Below, piece by piece: positions 1 through 6,011 of a stretch of DNA of 7,284 nucleotides. Origin of the DNA: Phycisphaerales bacterium (lineage in GTDB: Bacteria > Planctomycetota > Phycisphaerae > Sedimentisphaerales > Anaerohalosphaeraceae). The notes below the pieces were generated by a model. It was not told where the DNA came from. It saw only the letters and a program-made list of their open reading frames with translations, and ran no database searches. The DNA lies in the NCBI GenBank assembly GCA_011055475.1, contig DSDH01000507.1:1-7284 (forward strand), in the 5' to 3' direction. The translations under genes and the position numbers were made by a program. Within the stretch, counting starts at the first letter, position 1. Every line of letters starts with the position of its first letter.

Positions 1-1235
1 CCATCCGGCAGGTCAAAGCGGAAGCCATCGGAGGTATCCATGTGGGCCTCGGCGAACACCTGCCGCGCCCGTTCGAGGATCCGCCGGGCCTGTTCGGCAT
101 CGGCGGGGAACTTGAGCTTGGTCATATCGTAGTGGCCGATGCCCTCGGCCAGGGCCGCGATACTCTGGCCGCTCCGCGCCATGCCCTGCAGGATCAGGGC
201 CATGGCTACCAGACTGTCGCGGACGGGGCCGACACGCAGGTCGATGACCCCGCCGTTACCCTCGCCGCCGATGACACACTCGTTCTCCATCATGGCCTGG
301 GCCACGTTGGCCTCGCCGACGGGCGTGCGGATCACCCGGGCCCCGACCACCGCGGCGACGTCGTCGATCATCCGCGAGGTCGACAGGTTCGCCGCGACGG
401 GGCCCACGCGATCATCGAGCACGACCTTCGCCGCCAAGGCCAGCGTGTACTCCTCACCAATGTAGCGTCCCTCGGCGTCGACCACGGCCAGGCGGTCCGC
501 ATCCGGATCCTGGGCAAAACCGATGTGGGCCTTGGCCTCCAGCACGTGACGCCCCAAGTCGGCCAGGTTCTCGGCGGTCGGCTCGGCGCCGTGGGCGAAC
601 AGGCCCGTCGGCTCGGTATTGACCTCGACGACCTCGCAGCCCAGCGCCCGCAACAACCGCACGCCCGGCCGTCCGCCGGCGCCGTTGACACTGTCCAGCA
701 CGACGCGAAAACCCGCCCTGCGGACTTGGTCGCGGTCCACAATCGCGAGAACCTTCTCCACGTGCACCGCGTCGGGGTCATCGGCCGAACGAACCCGCCC
801 GCACTCGACCGACCCGACCGGATCGAACACGCCCTGCTCATAGAGCGCGCGGATCTCCTCGGCTTGGGGCTTGGGCGGCGCGATGCCGTTGTCCAGGAGC
901 AGCTTAATGCCGTTGTATTCGATAGGGTTGTGGCTGGCCGTAATCACGACGCCACCAGCAGCCTGCAAGTGGCGGGTGAGGATACCGACGGTGGGTGTGG
1001 TGACGATGCCCAAGTCGATCACCTCGCAGCCGACGGAGCACAGGCCGGCCGTCACGGCCGAGGCCAGCATCGGCCCGGAGGGACGTGAGTCGCGCCCCAG
1101 GCACACGGGTCCTCGCCGTCCCGAACGCCGCAAAAACGTCCCAAAGACCGCTCCGTAGCGGGCGGCCGTCTCGGCGTGCAGATTCCGGCCCACGATCCCC
1201 CGCAGACCGCTGATGCTGATAATCAAGTCCGGCAT
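1..1235 (-). CDS. glmM: Phosphoglucosamine/phosphomannomutase-family enzyme (partial, C-terminus beyond window)
   Basis: This is an alpha-D-phosphohexomutase, which moves phosphate between C1 and C6 of a hexose phosphate; in the GlmM role it makes glucosamine-1-phosphate for UDP-GlcNAc in the cytoplasm. 411 residues are visible. The N-terminus LIISISGLRGIVG carries the family SGLRG motif (residues 9-13). The phosphoserine loop TASHNP places the phosphorylated serine at Ser101. The metal-binding loop DPDADR is at 243-248, and the sugar-binding loop GGEGNGG at 323-329 has Glu325. The reading frame is still open at position 1, after ...GFRFDLPDG, so most of domain 4 with the phosphate-binding loop lies outside; family members are about 450 residues. 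The start at 1235 has an AGGAGG site 4 nt upstream and lies 8 nt after the top6B stop. The GEGNGG loop resembles archaeal-type GlmM/PMM rather than the GEQSGH of classical bacterial GlmM, so substrate (glucosamine, mannose or glucose phosphate) is inferred. Family is near certain; the symbol is tentative. Confidence 0.9.
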   Translation of the reverse strand, partial: MPDLIISISGLRGIVGRNLHAETAARYGAVFGTFLRRSGRRGPVCLGRDSRPSGPMLASAVTAGLCSVGCEVIDLGIVTTPTVGILTRHLQAAGGVVITASHNPIEYNGIKLLLDNGIAPPKPQAEEIRALYEQGVFDPVGSVECGRVRSADDPDAVHVEKVLAIVDRDQVRRAGFRVVLDSVNGAGGRPGVRLLRALGCEVVEVNTEPTGLFAHGAEPTAENLADLGRHVLEAKAHIGFAQDPDADRLAVVDAEGRYIGEEYTLALAAKVVLDDRVGPVAANLSTSRMIDDVAAVVGARVIRTPVGEANVAQAMMENECVIGGEGNGGVIDLRVGPVRDSLVAMALILQGMARSGQSIAALAEGIGHYDMTKLKFPADAEQARRILERARQVFAEAHMDTSDGFRFDLPD

Positions 1236-1239
1236 GAGG

Positions 1240-1246
1240 CCTCCTA
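1240..1246 (-). promoter_or_regulatory. Shine-Dalgarno of the hexose-phosphate mutase gene, overlapping the top6B stop
   Basis: Read on the minus strand the sequence is TAGGAGG followed by CCTC and ATG. The TAG is the stop codon of top6B, so terminating ribosomes sit directly on the ribosome binding site of the next gene. This fixes the mutase start at 1235 and suggests translational coupling of the two genes. Confidence 0.75.
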
Positions 1247-3112
1247 CATCTTGCGGGACCGTTCCAGGGTGTCACGCAACTTCTCCACGACCCGGCCGAC
1301 CTCCGCCTCCTTGAGCGAGAGGATATCCCGCAGGGCCTCGCCGATGGGCGGCAGATAGGTCTCGATGTAGCTGCGCTTCTTGAGCTCCTCGCGGATGCGG
1401 CGCTGGCGACGCACGTGCAGGCCAAGCTTGCGTCCGCACTCCTGGATCGCCAGCTTGATCTCCTTGATGATCTCGGGGTAGTGCGCGACGGCCTCCTTGC
1501 TTTCGGAGGTGAACGGCACCCAGACCGAGGCGACGTGCACCATCAGCACCAGGGGGCCCGCCGGCAGGGCGCCGCGGCTCTGGCTCAGGCCGTAGTTGCG
1601 CCAATTCGTATCCAACACCGCCTTATAGATGGCCCCGGCCGACTGCTGGTACAAAAGCGGCACGCGGTTGGCGATCCGCACCAGCCGCATCAGCGGCTCC
1701 TTGTCCGCGTCGCCGTTGGACTTGCCGCCGTCGTCCTTGCATCCATAGGCCAAGGCGGCCTCCACCAGGAACGGGTTGCCGCGGTACACGGAGGGTTTAC
1801 GCGTACAGGCGGTATAGAACTCCGCCTCGACGACCCGCGCAAGCCCCTCGACGAGCTTGTCCTCACCGATCGGACCGATGCAGTCGCTCGATGGGGCCAT
1901 GATCTTGGTGGCGTTGACCGCCTCGTACAGCCGCTCGGCGTCCTTGACGGTGATCTTGCCGGGCTTGAGGCCAGAGGAAAGCTTGGCCTTCTTGACAATG
2001 TCCGTGGCCAGGCGCGGGCTGATGCGCGAAAAATCCTGCCGCAGAAACTCCGAGAGCGTCTTGGCCCGGCTGTTGCGGGCCATCTTGAACAGCACCCCGA
2101 TCTCAACGCCGTAGGGATGCGGCTTGATCTCGACGGGGATAAAGGGCATTTCCTGCGTCTGGCGCTCGTAAATCGTCTCCTGACCGGTCGGATCGCGGTA
2201 GACGATGCGGGCGTGCGGGTTGGCCATCGCCGTCTGGGCGATGTAATCGTCAACCGACTGGCGACCCTTCTGGTACCGACCCTCCAGGGTGATCGTCACG
2301 CTCGTGCCGTGCGGCAAATCGAAGTCACATTCCTCGTCGAGAACCACCTCGGGCCGGTTGCGGGTGGTGTCGATCTGCACGTGGTAGTGCGTCGCCGGCT
2401 TGGCGGGGTTGGTGCGGGTGATGATCTGCACCGGGGCGCCGGTGGTCAGCAGCCCGTACATGCCCGCGGCGCTGATGCCGATGCCCTGCTGGCCGCGGCT
2501 CATCTTGAGCGTGTGGAACTTGCTGCCGTAGAGCAATCGGGCGAAGATATTCGGCACCTGGGCCTTGAGGATGCCCGGCCCGTTGTCGGTGACGTTCATG
2601 CGAAAGCGGTTCTCGCTGCCGTCAACGGGGTCGATCGTGATGCGCACGTCGGGCAGGATCTGCGCCTCCTCGCAGGCGTCCAGCGCGTTGTCGACGGCCT
2701 CCTTGACGGCCGTCAGCAGGGCCTTTCGCGGGTTGTCGAAGCCCAGCAGGTGGCGATTCTTCGCGAAAAACTCGCTGACGCTGATATCCCGCTGCTTGGC
2801 CGCCATCGATTCGGCGGTCGCGGCCTCGGCGCCGCGCTTTCGTCGCGAACGCAGCGGCGGCGCCTCCGCCTCAGGAACCGGAACCGACGCCGCGCCGGCC
2901 CCCTGGACCGCAGGAGCGGTCTTCTTGGGACCGTTGCGCTTCGTGGCCTTGCCTTTGGCGGACTTGCCCGTTGCGGACTTGGCGCCCGTTTTGGCCGACT
3001 TGCCCCGCGCCTTTCGGGCGGATGAAGAGGTACGACCCTTGGCGTCGGGCCGGCCTCCTGAGGGCTCAAAGTCGAACTGAAGTTGGCGGGTGTCCTTGCC
3101 CTTCCTTGCCAT
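1244..3112 (-). CDS. top6B: DNA topoisomerase VI subunit B (type IIB topoisomerase ATPase subunit)
   Basis: This is the ATPase subunit of topoisomerase VI, which with the Spo11-like A subunit passes one duplex through another to decatenate and relax DNA. The protein has 622 residues. A GHKL ATP-binding domain starts near 111 (SVSEFFAKNRHLLGF), with N-box EAVDNALDA (Glu138, Asn142), DNGPG at 176-180, G2 lid RGQQGIGISAAGMYG at 206-220 and HGTSVTI near 269. An H2TH-like region follows (about 350-440, including IGEDKL), then the transducer domain with SESKEAV (Lys539, matching the gamma-phosphate-contacting lysine of archaeal enzymes) and a basic helical stalk to the C-terminus. Residues 1-105 are an extra Lys/Ala/Ser-rich tail absent from typical archaeal subunits. 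The ATG at 3112 is chosen because AAGGGAG lies 8 nt upstream; an in-frame ATG at 3151 lacks such a site. No A-subunit gene adjoins it: serA is upstream and the mutase downstream. Family assignment is firm; an active holoenzyme needs top6A elsewhere. Confidence 0.96.
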   Translation of the reverse strand: MARKGKDTRQLQFDFEPSGGRPDAKGRTSSSARKARGKSAKTGAKSATGKSAKGKATKRNGPKKTAPAVQGAGAASVPVPEAEAPPLRSRRKRGAEAATAESMAAKQRDISVSEFFAKNRHLLGFDNPRKALLTAVKEAVDNALDACEEAQILPDVRITIDPVDGSENRFRMNVTDNGPGILKAQVPNIFARLLYGSKFHTLKMSRGQQGIGISAAGMYGLLTTGAPVQIITRTNPAKPATHYHVQIDTTRNRPEVVLDEECDFDLPHGTSVTITLEGRYQKGRQSVDDYIAQTAMANPHARIVYRDPTGQETIYERQTQEMPFIPVEIKPHPYGVEIGVLFKMARNSRAKTLSEFLRQDFSRISPRLATDIVKKAKLSSGLKPGKITVKDAERLYEAVNATKIMAPSSDCIGPIGEDKLVEGLARVVEAEFYTACTRKPSVYRGNPFLVEAALAYGCKDDGGKSNGDADKEPLMRLVRIANRVPLLYQQSAGAIYKAVLDTNWRNYGLSQSRGALPAGPLVLMVHVASVWVPFTSESKEAVAHYPEIIKEIKLAIQECGRKLGLHVRRQRRIREELKKRSYIETYLPPIGEALRDILSLKEAEVGRVVEKLRDTLERSRKM

Positions 3113-3120
3113 GCACGAGA

Positions 3121-3127
3121 CTCCCTT
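3121..3127 (-). promoter_or_regulatory. Shine-Dalgarno site that decides the top6B start
   Basis: The minus strand reads AAGGGAG, then 8 nt, then ATG at 3112. It supports the internal start over the longer frame beginning at 3151 and confirms that the basic N-terminal tail is translated. Confidence 0.75.
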
Positions 3128-3137
3128 GATCGGCCCG

Positions 3138-3177
3138 GGGCCCGGCATCAAGCCGTGTCCAGCCCGATGCCGAGCCC
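3138..3177 (-). other. GC-rich stem-loop between serA and top6B
   Basis: On the minus strand, GGGCTCGGCATC (3177-3166) pairs with GATGCCGGGCCC (3149-3138), giving 12 bp with one G-U wobble. The 16-nt interval can extend the stem by up to five more pairs, three of them G-U, leaving a GGACAC loop. It lies 18 nt after the serA stop and 25 nt before the top6B start, in the only long gap of the operon. No T-tract follows on either strand, so it is not a classical intrinsic terminator. It could be an attenuator, a Rho-assisted pause, or a processing or mRNA-stabilising hairpin. Pairing is seen; function is inference. Confidence 0.55.
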
Positions 3178-3195
3178 TTCCGGCGGGCCGCTCGC

Positions 3196-4785
3196 TTAAT
3201 CCAGCTTGCAGACGTACAGGTCGTTGACGAATTCCAACTTCCGCAGGGCCTGGATGGTCTCTTCGTCGGGCGTCTTGTCCAGGCTTACGGCGAGGATGGC
3301 CTTGCCTTCGTCCAGTTTCTGGCCCACGCCCATGGTGCTGATGTTGATGCCGTACTGGCCGCAGATCGTGCCCACGGCCCCGATCACGCCCGGCTTATCC
3401 TCGTTGAAGATCACCATGAGTGTGCCACGCGGCGTCACCTCGACGTTGAATCCGTCGATCTCGAGGATGCGCAGCAGGCGTTCCCCATAGACGGTTCCGC
3501 GGACGACCCGTTGGACCTTGTCCGTCTCCACGCGGGCGGTGAAACTGGAGACCACGTCCTGCACGTCGGCGTTCTTGACCTCGTCAATGCTGATGCCGCG
3601 TTCCTTGGCCAGCAGGCCGACGTTGACCAGGTTGATCGGCATGTCGAAATGCGGCTGCAACAGACCGATGGCGAAGGCCGTGGTCACGGCGTCCACGGGC
3701 TTGTCGGCGATGGCCCCGCGGTACTCGGCCTGCACCGTGCGCACGTGGCCGGGGGCGATCGCGCTGACGACGGCGCCTACCCGCCGCGCCAATTCGGCAT
3801 AGTGGGCGACGATCGCCGGCGCCCCCGTACCCAACGCCGGGGCATTGAGCGCGTTACGAATCGGGCCGCCCTTGATCGCGTCGCACAGAATCTCCGCGGC
3901 CTCCACGGCCACGTCCACCTGGGCCTCTTCGGTGCTGGCCCCCAGATGCGGCGTGACCAGGCAGTTCGGCAGATCACGAAACCGTTGATTCTGGGGGGGC
4001 TCCTGCGCGAACACGTCGAGCGCCGCCCCGGCAATCACGCCCTTTTGGAGGGCGTCGTAGAGGTCGTCCTCGTTGATAATGCCGCCGCGGGCACAGTTGA
4101 TGATCCGACAGGTCGGCTTCATCATCGCCAGTTGCCTCGCCGCGATCATGTTCGTCGTCTGCTCGTTGCGGGGCACGTGCAGCGTGATGAAGTCGGCCTC
4201 TTTGTAGATCCGCTCCAGGTCCTCGGTGATCTGCAGGCCGAGCTCGGCGGCCTCTTTCGGTGCGGCGAAGGGATCGTACCCCAGCACCTTCATGTTAAAG
4301 CCCAGGGCCATCTTCGCCACGGCCATGCCGATCCGGCCCAGCCCGATGACGCCGAGCACCTTGTTGTTCAACTGATTGCCCATGTACGTCTTGCGGTCCC
4401 AGGTGCCCGCCTTGAGGCTGGTGCACGCCGGCACGACGTTGCGGCTCAGGGCCAGCATCAGCGCCAGCGTGTGCTCGGCGGCGCTGAGGGTGTTGCCGCC
4501 GGGGGTGTTCATCACCAGCACGCCCTTGCGCGTGGCCGCGGGAACGTCGATGTTGTCCACGCCGACGCCCGCGCGGGCGACGCCTTTGAGCCGGCCGGGG
4601 TTCTCCAGCACCCGCGCGGTCACCTTGGTGCCGCTGCGGATGATCAGGCCGTCGTAATCCCCGATCATGGACGCCAGATCCTCTTCGCTCACGCCGGTTT
4701 TCACCACCGCCTCAAAGCCCTCCGTGCGATTGATCAGGTCGATGCCCTCCTGGGCCAACTTGTCCGTAATCAGAATCTTGTACAT
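3196..4785 (-). CDS. serA: D-3-phosphoglycerate dehydrogenase (long form with ACT domain)
   Basis: This enzyme catalyses the first committed step of serine biosynthesis, NAD-dependent oxidation of 3-phosphoglycerate to 3-phosphohydroxypyruvate, in the cytoplasm. The protein has 529 residues, the usual size of the long SerA type. The N-terminal substrate domain contains IIRSGTKV (48-55) and RAGVGVDNID (71-80). The Rossmann motif GLGRIG is at 148-153, with Asp171 binding the NAD ribose. The catalytic set is Arg233 in CARGG, Glu262 in QEPP and His280 in PHLGAS. An intervening (ASB) domain spans roughly 310-450, and a C-terminal ACT domain starts near 455 with NEDKPGVIGAVG; in this family such domains commonly allow feedback control by L-serine. 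The ATG at 4785 is chosen over a longer frame open to 5019, because that extension overlaps the lipoprotein gene and has no family similarity, while GGAGAG precedes 4785. It is the third gene of the leftward operon. Confidence 0.97.
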   Translation of the reverse strand: MYKILITDKLAQEGIDLINRTEGFEAVVKTGVSEEDLASMIGDYDGLIIRSGTKVTARVLENPGRLKGVARAGVGVDNIDVPAATRKGVLVMNTPGGNTLSAAEHTLALMLALSRNVVPACTSLKAGTWDRKTYMGNQLNNKVLGVIGLGRIGMAVAKMALGFNMKVLGYDPFAAPKEAAELGLQITEDLERIYKEADFITLHVPRNEQTTNMIAARQLAMMKPTCRIINCARGGIINEDDLYDALQKGVIAGAALDVFAQEPPQNQRFRDLPNCLVTPHLGASTEEAQVDVAVEAAEILCDAIKGGPIRNALNAPALGTGAPAIVAHYAELARRVGAVVSAIAPGHVRTVQAEYRGAIADKPVDAVTTAFAIGLLQPHFDMPINLVNVGLLAKERGISIDEVKNADVQDVVSSFTARVETDKVQRVVRGTVYGERLLRILEIDGFNVEVTPRGTLMVIFNEDKPGVIGAVGTICGQYGINISTMGVGQKLDEGKAILAVSLDKTPDEETIQALRKLEFVNDLYVCKLD

Positions 4786-4789
4786 AGAT

Positions 4790-4795
4790 CTCTCC
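4790..4795 (-). promoter_or_regulatory. Shine-Dalgarno of serA
   Basis: GGAGAG on the minus strand lies 4 nt before the ATG at 4785, inside the 22-nt gap after the lipoprotein stop. It sets the serA start at MYKILITDKL rather than any of the upstream in-frame ATGs. Confidence 0.65.
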
Positions 4796-4807
4796 ATCCA
4801 GTCGATG

Positions 4808-5479
4808 TTACCAGCCGAAGGCCTCGGTGCCGTCCAATTCGTCGGCCGTCCGATACCGGGCGCGAGGACAATCGTAGAAGTGACGCACGATGCAGTGGGC
4901 CGTCGCCTCGGCCAGACGCGTGATCGTTCTGTCGCGGCCCCGGGTCTCCAGCTCCACCTGGGCGCGAACCGCCAAGGGCTTTTCCGAGGCGGGCCAGAGC
5001 ACCTGATCCGCATCGGCACCGACCAGCGCGACCCTGGAAAACAACCGTCCCTTCATGTACTCGTCCGGCATGCCTTCGATCCGGAAGTCCTCAATGCGAA
5101 CGTACAACGCCAACCCCGCGCCGACCGCTTGGGCGATCCGGGCGGGCCCTTCGTTTGTGAGTGCTTCGATCTTCGCCCTTTCGGGCGACGAATCGTCGGC
5201 CGCCACGAGGTAGCGGGTGTTGACCCGGGCCCGCTTAACGAGATGCCCATTGATCGTGTTGACCACCTGACGACAAACCGTCGGCGTGACGTTCGAGCCG
5301 TGGGCCGCGTCGACGATCACCACGATGCCGCGTTCCTGCAGCTTGGCCAGGCGCACCTGTGCCGGCACGACGTCCTCGTTGGCGGTCGGCGCGGCGAGCC
5401 AGCCGATGAGGCTGCACCCACACGACAAGACCATCGTCGCCAGGGCCAAGACCCCGATTGTCCAGGTTGTTACCCGCAT
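4808..5479 (-). CDS. Small envelope lipoprotein of unknown function
   Basis: This 223-residue protein has an N-terminal signal (MRVTTWTIGVLALATMVLSC) ending in a lipoprotein-like cysteine cluster LSCGCS. Lipidation could be at Cys22 or Cys20, so it is probably membrane-anchored and exported. The mature part has a beta strand GIVVIVDAA (51-59) and a helical stretch that includes QVVNTINGHLVKRARV. Then come an IAQAVGAGLALYVRIEDF segment (115-132), a strand pair around SRVALVGADADQVLWPAS (148-165), and a C-terminal helix ending HFYDCPRAR. This layout recalls small planctomycete lipoproteins that compute a name-and-rank style alpha/beta fold, somewhat like TolB-N or GNA1162 proteins, but I cannot name the family securely. 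The start at 5479 is preceded by GAGGA with a 7-nt spacer; a longer frame from 5515 would overlap the DUF2752 gene. The stop codon is 22 nt from serA, so the two are probably co-transcribed without an obvious functional link. Confidence 0.8.
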   Translation of the reverse strand: MRVTTWTIGVLALATMVLSCGCSLIGWLAAPTANEDVVPAQVRLAKLQERGIVVIVDAAHGSNVTPTVCRQVVNTINGHLVKRARVNTRYLVAADDSSPERAKIEALTNEGPARIAQAVGAGLALYVRIEDFRIEGMPDEYMKGRLFSRVALVGADADQVLWPASEKPLAVRAQVELETRGRDRTITRLAEATAHCIVRHFYDCPRARYRTADELDGTEAFGW

Positions 5480-5486
5480 ATACACG

Positions 5487-5491
5487 TCCTC
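5487..5491 (-). promoter_or_regulatory. Shine-Dalgarno of the lipoprotein gene overlapping the DUF2752 stop
   Basis: On the minus strand TGAGGA combines the TGA stop of the DUF2752 gene (5492-5490) with a GAGGA ribosome binding site, followed by 7 nt and the ATG at 5479. The overlap suggests coupled translation of the two envelope proteins. Confidence 0.65.
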
Positions 5492-5927
5492 ATGGCATTC
5501 CCTGCGCCCAGGCACGGGCGAGCGTGACCGCCCAGCCTCCCAGCAGGATCACGACCGCCGCGATCAGGGCGTACCGCACCACGCGTCCCCTTGCGGGGGG
5601 GTGAAGAAACGCGAAGTCTACCCCGGCAGCAGCGATAAGTAAAGCGAAAACGCCCGTAATGAGGGCCGCACCGTAGAAGACCGTCGCCGCCGGCTGCACG
5701 ACGAACGCCCGCACCAGGCGTCCCCGGACGAACTCCATCCCGGCCGTCGTCCAGTAGCAGCCCGGGCACGGCAGGCCGTGGCGCTGGCGGAATCCACAGA
5801 CCCCAAACCAGTCGATCAGGTCGATCCAGCCATAGGCCGCCGCGGCCAGCACGCCGAACCCCACGGCCACGACCACGGCCAGCACGGCCGCCCCGACACG
5901 GAGCTGCAACGACGCCCGATGCGACAT
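5490..5927 (-). CDS. DUF2752 integral membrane protein
   Basis: A 145-residue membrane protein with three likely transmembrane helices, at about 10-32, 79-102 and 118-139. Between the first two lies the DUF2752 signature: Cys44-Gly-Phe, then GLPCPGCYWTTAG (51-63, Cys54 and Cys57), a basic segment RGRLVR, and a conserved Pro79 at the start of helix two. The family is widespread in bacteria, commonly planctomycetes, Bacteroidetes and actinobacteria, and has no settled function; the cysteines could form a redox or metal site, which is inference. The start at 5927 is preferred because a candidate promoter would begin transcription near 5960, and no better ribosome binding site exists upstream; none is obvious at 5927 either. 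In-frame ATGs at and beyond 5960 would give a non-hydrophobic extension. It is the first gene of the leftward operon and its TGA stop overlaps the ribosome binding site of the lipoprotein gene. Confidence 0.87.
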   Translation of the reverse strand: MSHRASLQLRVGAAVLAVVVAVGFGVLAAAAYGWIDLIDWFGVCGFRQRHGLPCPGCYWTTAGMEFVRGRLVRAFVVQPAATVFYGAALITGVFALLIAAAGVDFAFLHPPARGRVVRYALIAAVVILLGGWAVTLARAWAQGMP

Positions 5928-5945
5928 TTTGCCCGAACTAGGCTG

Positions 5946-5974
5946 TTGGCTTGCGTGCATCGCGCCAGTAGAAT
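5946..5974 (+). promoter_or_regulatory. Candidate sigma70-like promoter for the phosphatase gene
   Basis: TTGGCT (5946-5951) and TAGAAT (5969-5974) are separated by 17 nt; they match TTGACA at 4 of 6 and TATAAT at 5 of 6 positions. Transcription would begin near 5981, leaving about 30 nt of leader before the ATG at 6012. This would exclude the in-frame ATG at 5973, which lies inside the -10 box. Confidence 0.5.
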
Positions 5975-5977
5975 GCA
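5956..5977. repeat. Short inverted repeat TGCAT-N12-ATGCA in the divergent promoter region
   Basis: TGCAT at 5956-5960 and ATGCA at 5973-5977 are mirror half-sites flanking the overlapping -10 boxes. Their position would suit an operator controlling both directions, but 5-bp arms can arise by chance. Confidence 0.25.
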
Positions 5978-5995
5978 TGCCATCCGGACTGTCAA
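5967..5995 (-). promoter_or_regulatory. Candidate sigma70-like promoter for the leftward operon
   Basis: On the minus strand a perfect TTGACA (5995-5990) is followed after 17 nt by TCTACT (5972-5967), matching TATAAT at 4 of 6 positions. Transcription would start near 5960, about 33 nt before the DUF2752 ATG at 5927. The -10 box overlaps the -10 box of the rightward promoter on the opposite strand. Confidence 0.5.
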
Positions 5996-6002
5996 GGGCG
6001 GC

Positions 6003-6007
6003 GAGGG
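6003..6007 (+). promoter_or_regulatory. Shine-Dalgarno of the inositol monophosphatase-family gene
   Basis: GAGGG lies 4 nt before the ATG at 6012 and supports that start over the in-frame ATG at 5973. Confidence 0.6.
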
Positions 6008-6011
6008 CGTC

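Noticed and set aside
42..1088. Long plus-strand open frame antisense to the mutase gene
   Set aside because: It is composed of Arg/Gly/His/Asp-rich sequence without motifs; the opposite strand has intact mutase motifs in frame. Long shadows are expected in GC-rich DNA.
1415..3025. 536-codon plus-strand open frame
   Set aside because: It is fully antisense to top6B, which has all GHKL motifs; the frame shows only low-complexity, GC-driven sequence.
3113..3195. Intrinsic terminator after serA
   Set aside because: The stem-loop lacks a following T-tract on either strand, so it is reported only as a structure of uncertain role.
3511..4923. 470-codon plus-strand open frame
   Set aside because: It is antisense to serA, has no recognisable domain and is rich in His/Gly/Arg as expected of a shadow.
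4786..5019. N-terminal extension of serA to 5019
   Set aside because: The added residues are Arg/Pro-rich, unlike any SerA, and would overlap the lipoprotein gene; a Shine-Dalgarno site precedes 4785.
4667..5527. 286-codon plus-strand open frame
   Set aside because: It covers the lipoprotein gene on the other strand, which has a signal peptide, ribosome binding site and coupled neighbours; this frame has none.
5778..6011. N-terminal extension of the phosphatase gene to 5778
   Set aside because: It is antisense to DUF2752, rich in His/Arg/Gly, and begins upstream of the candidate promoter.
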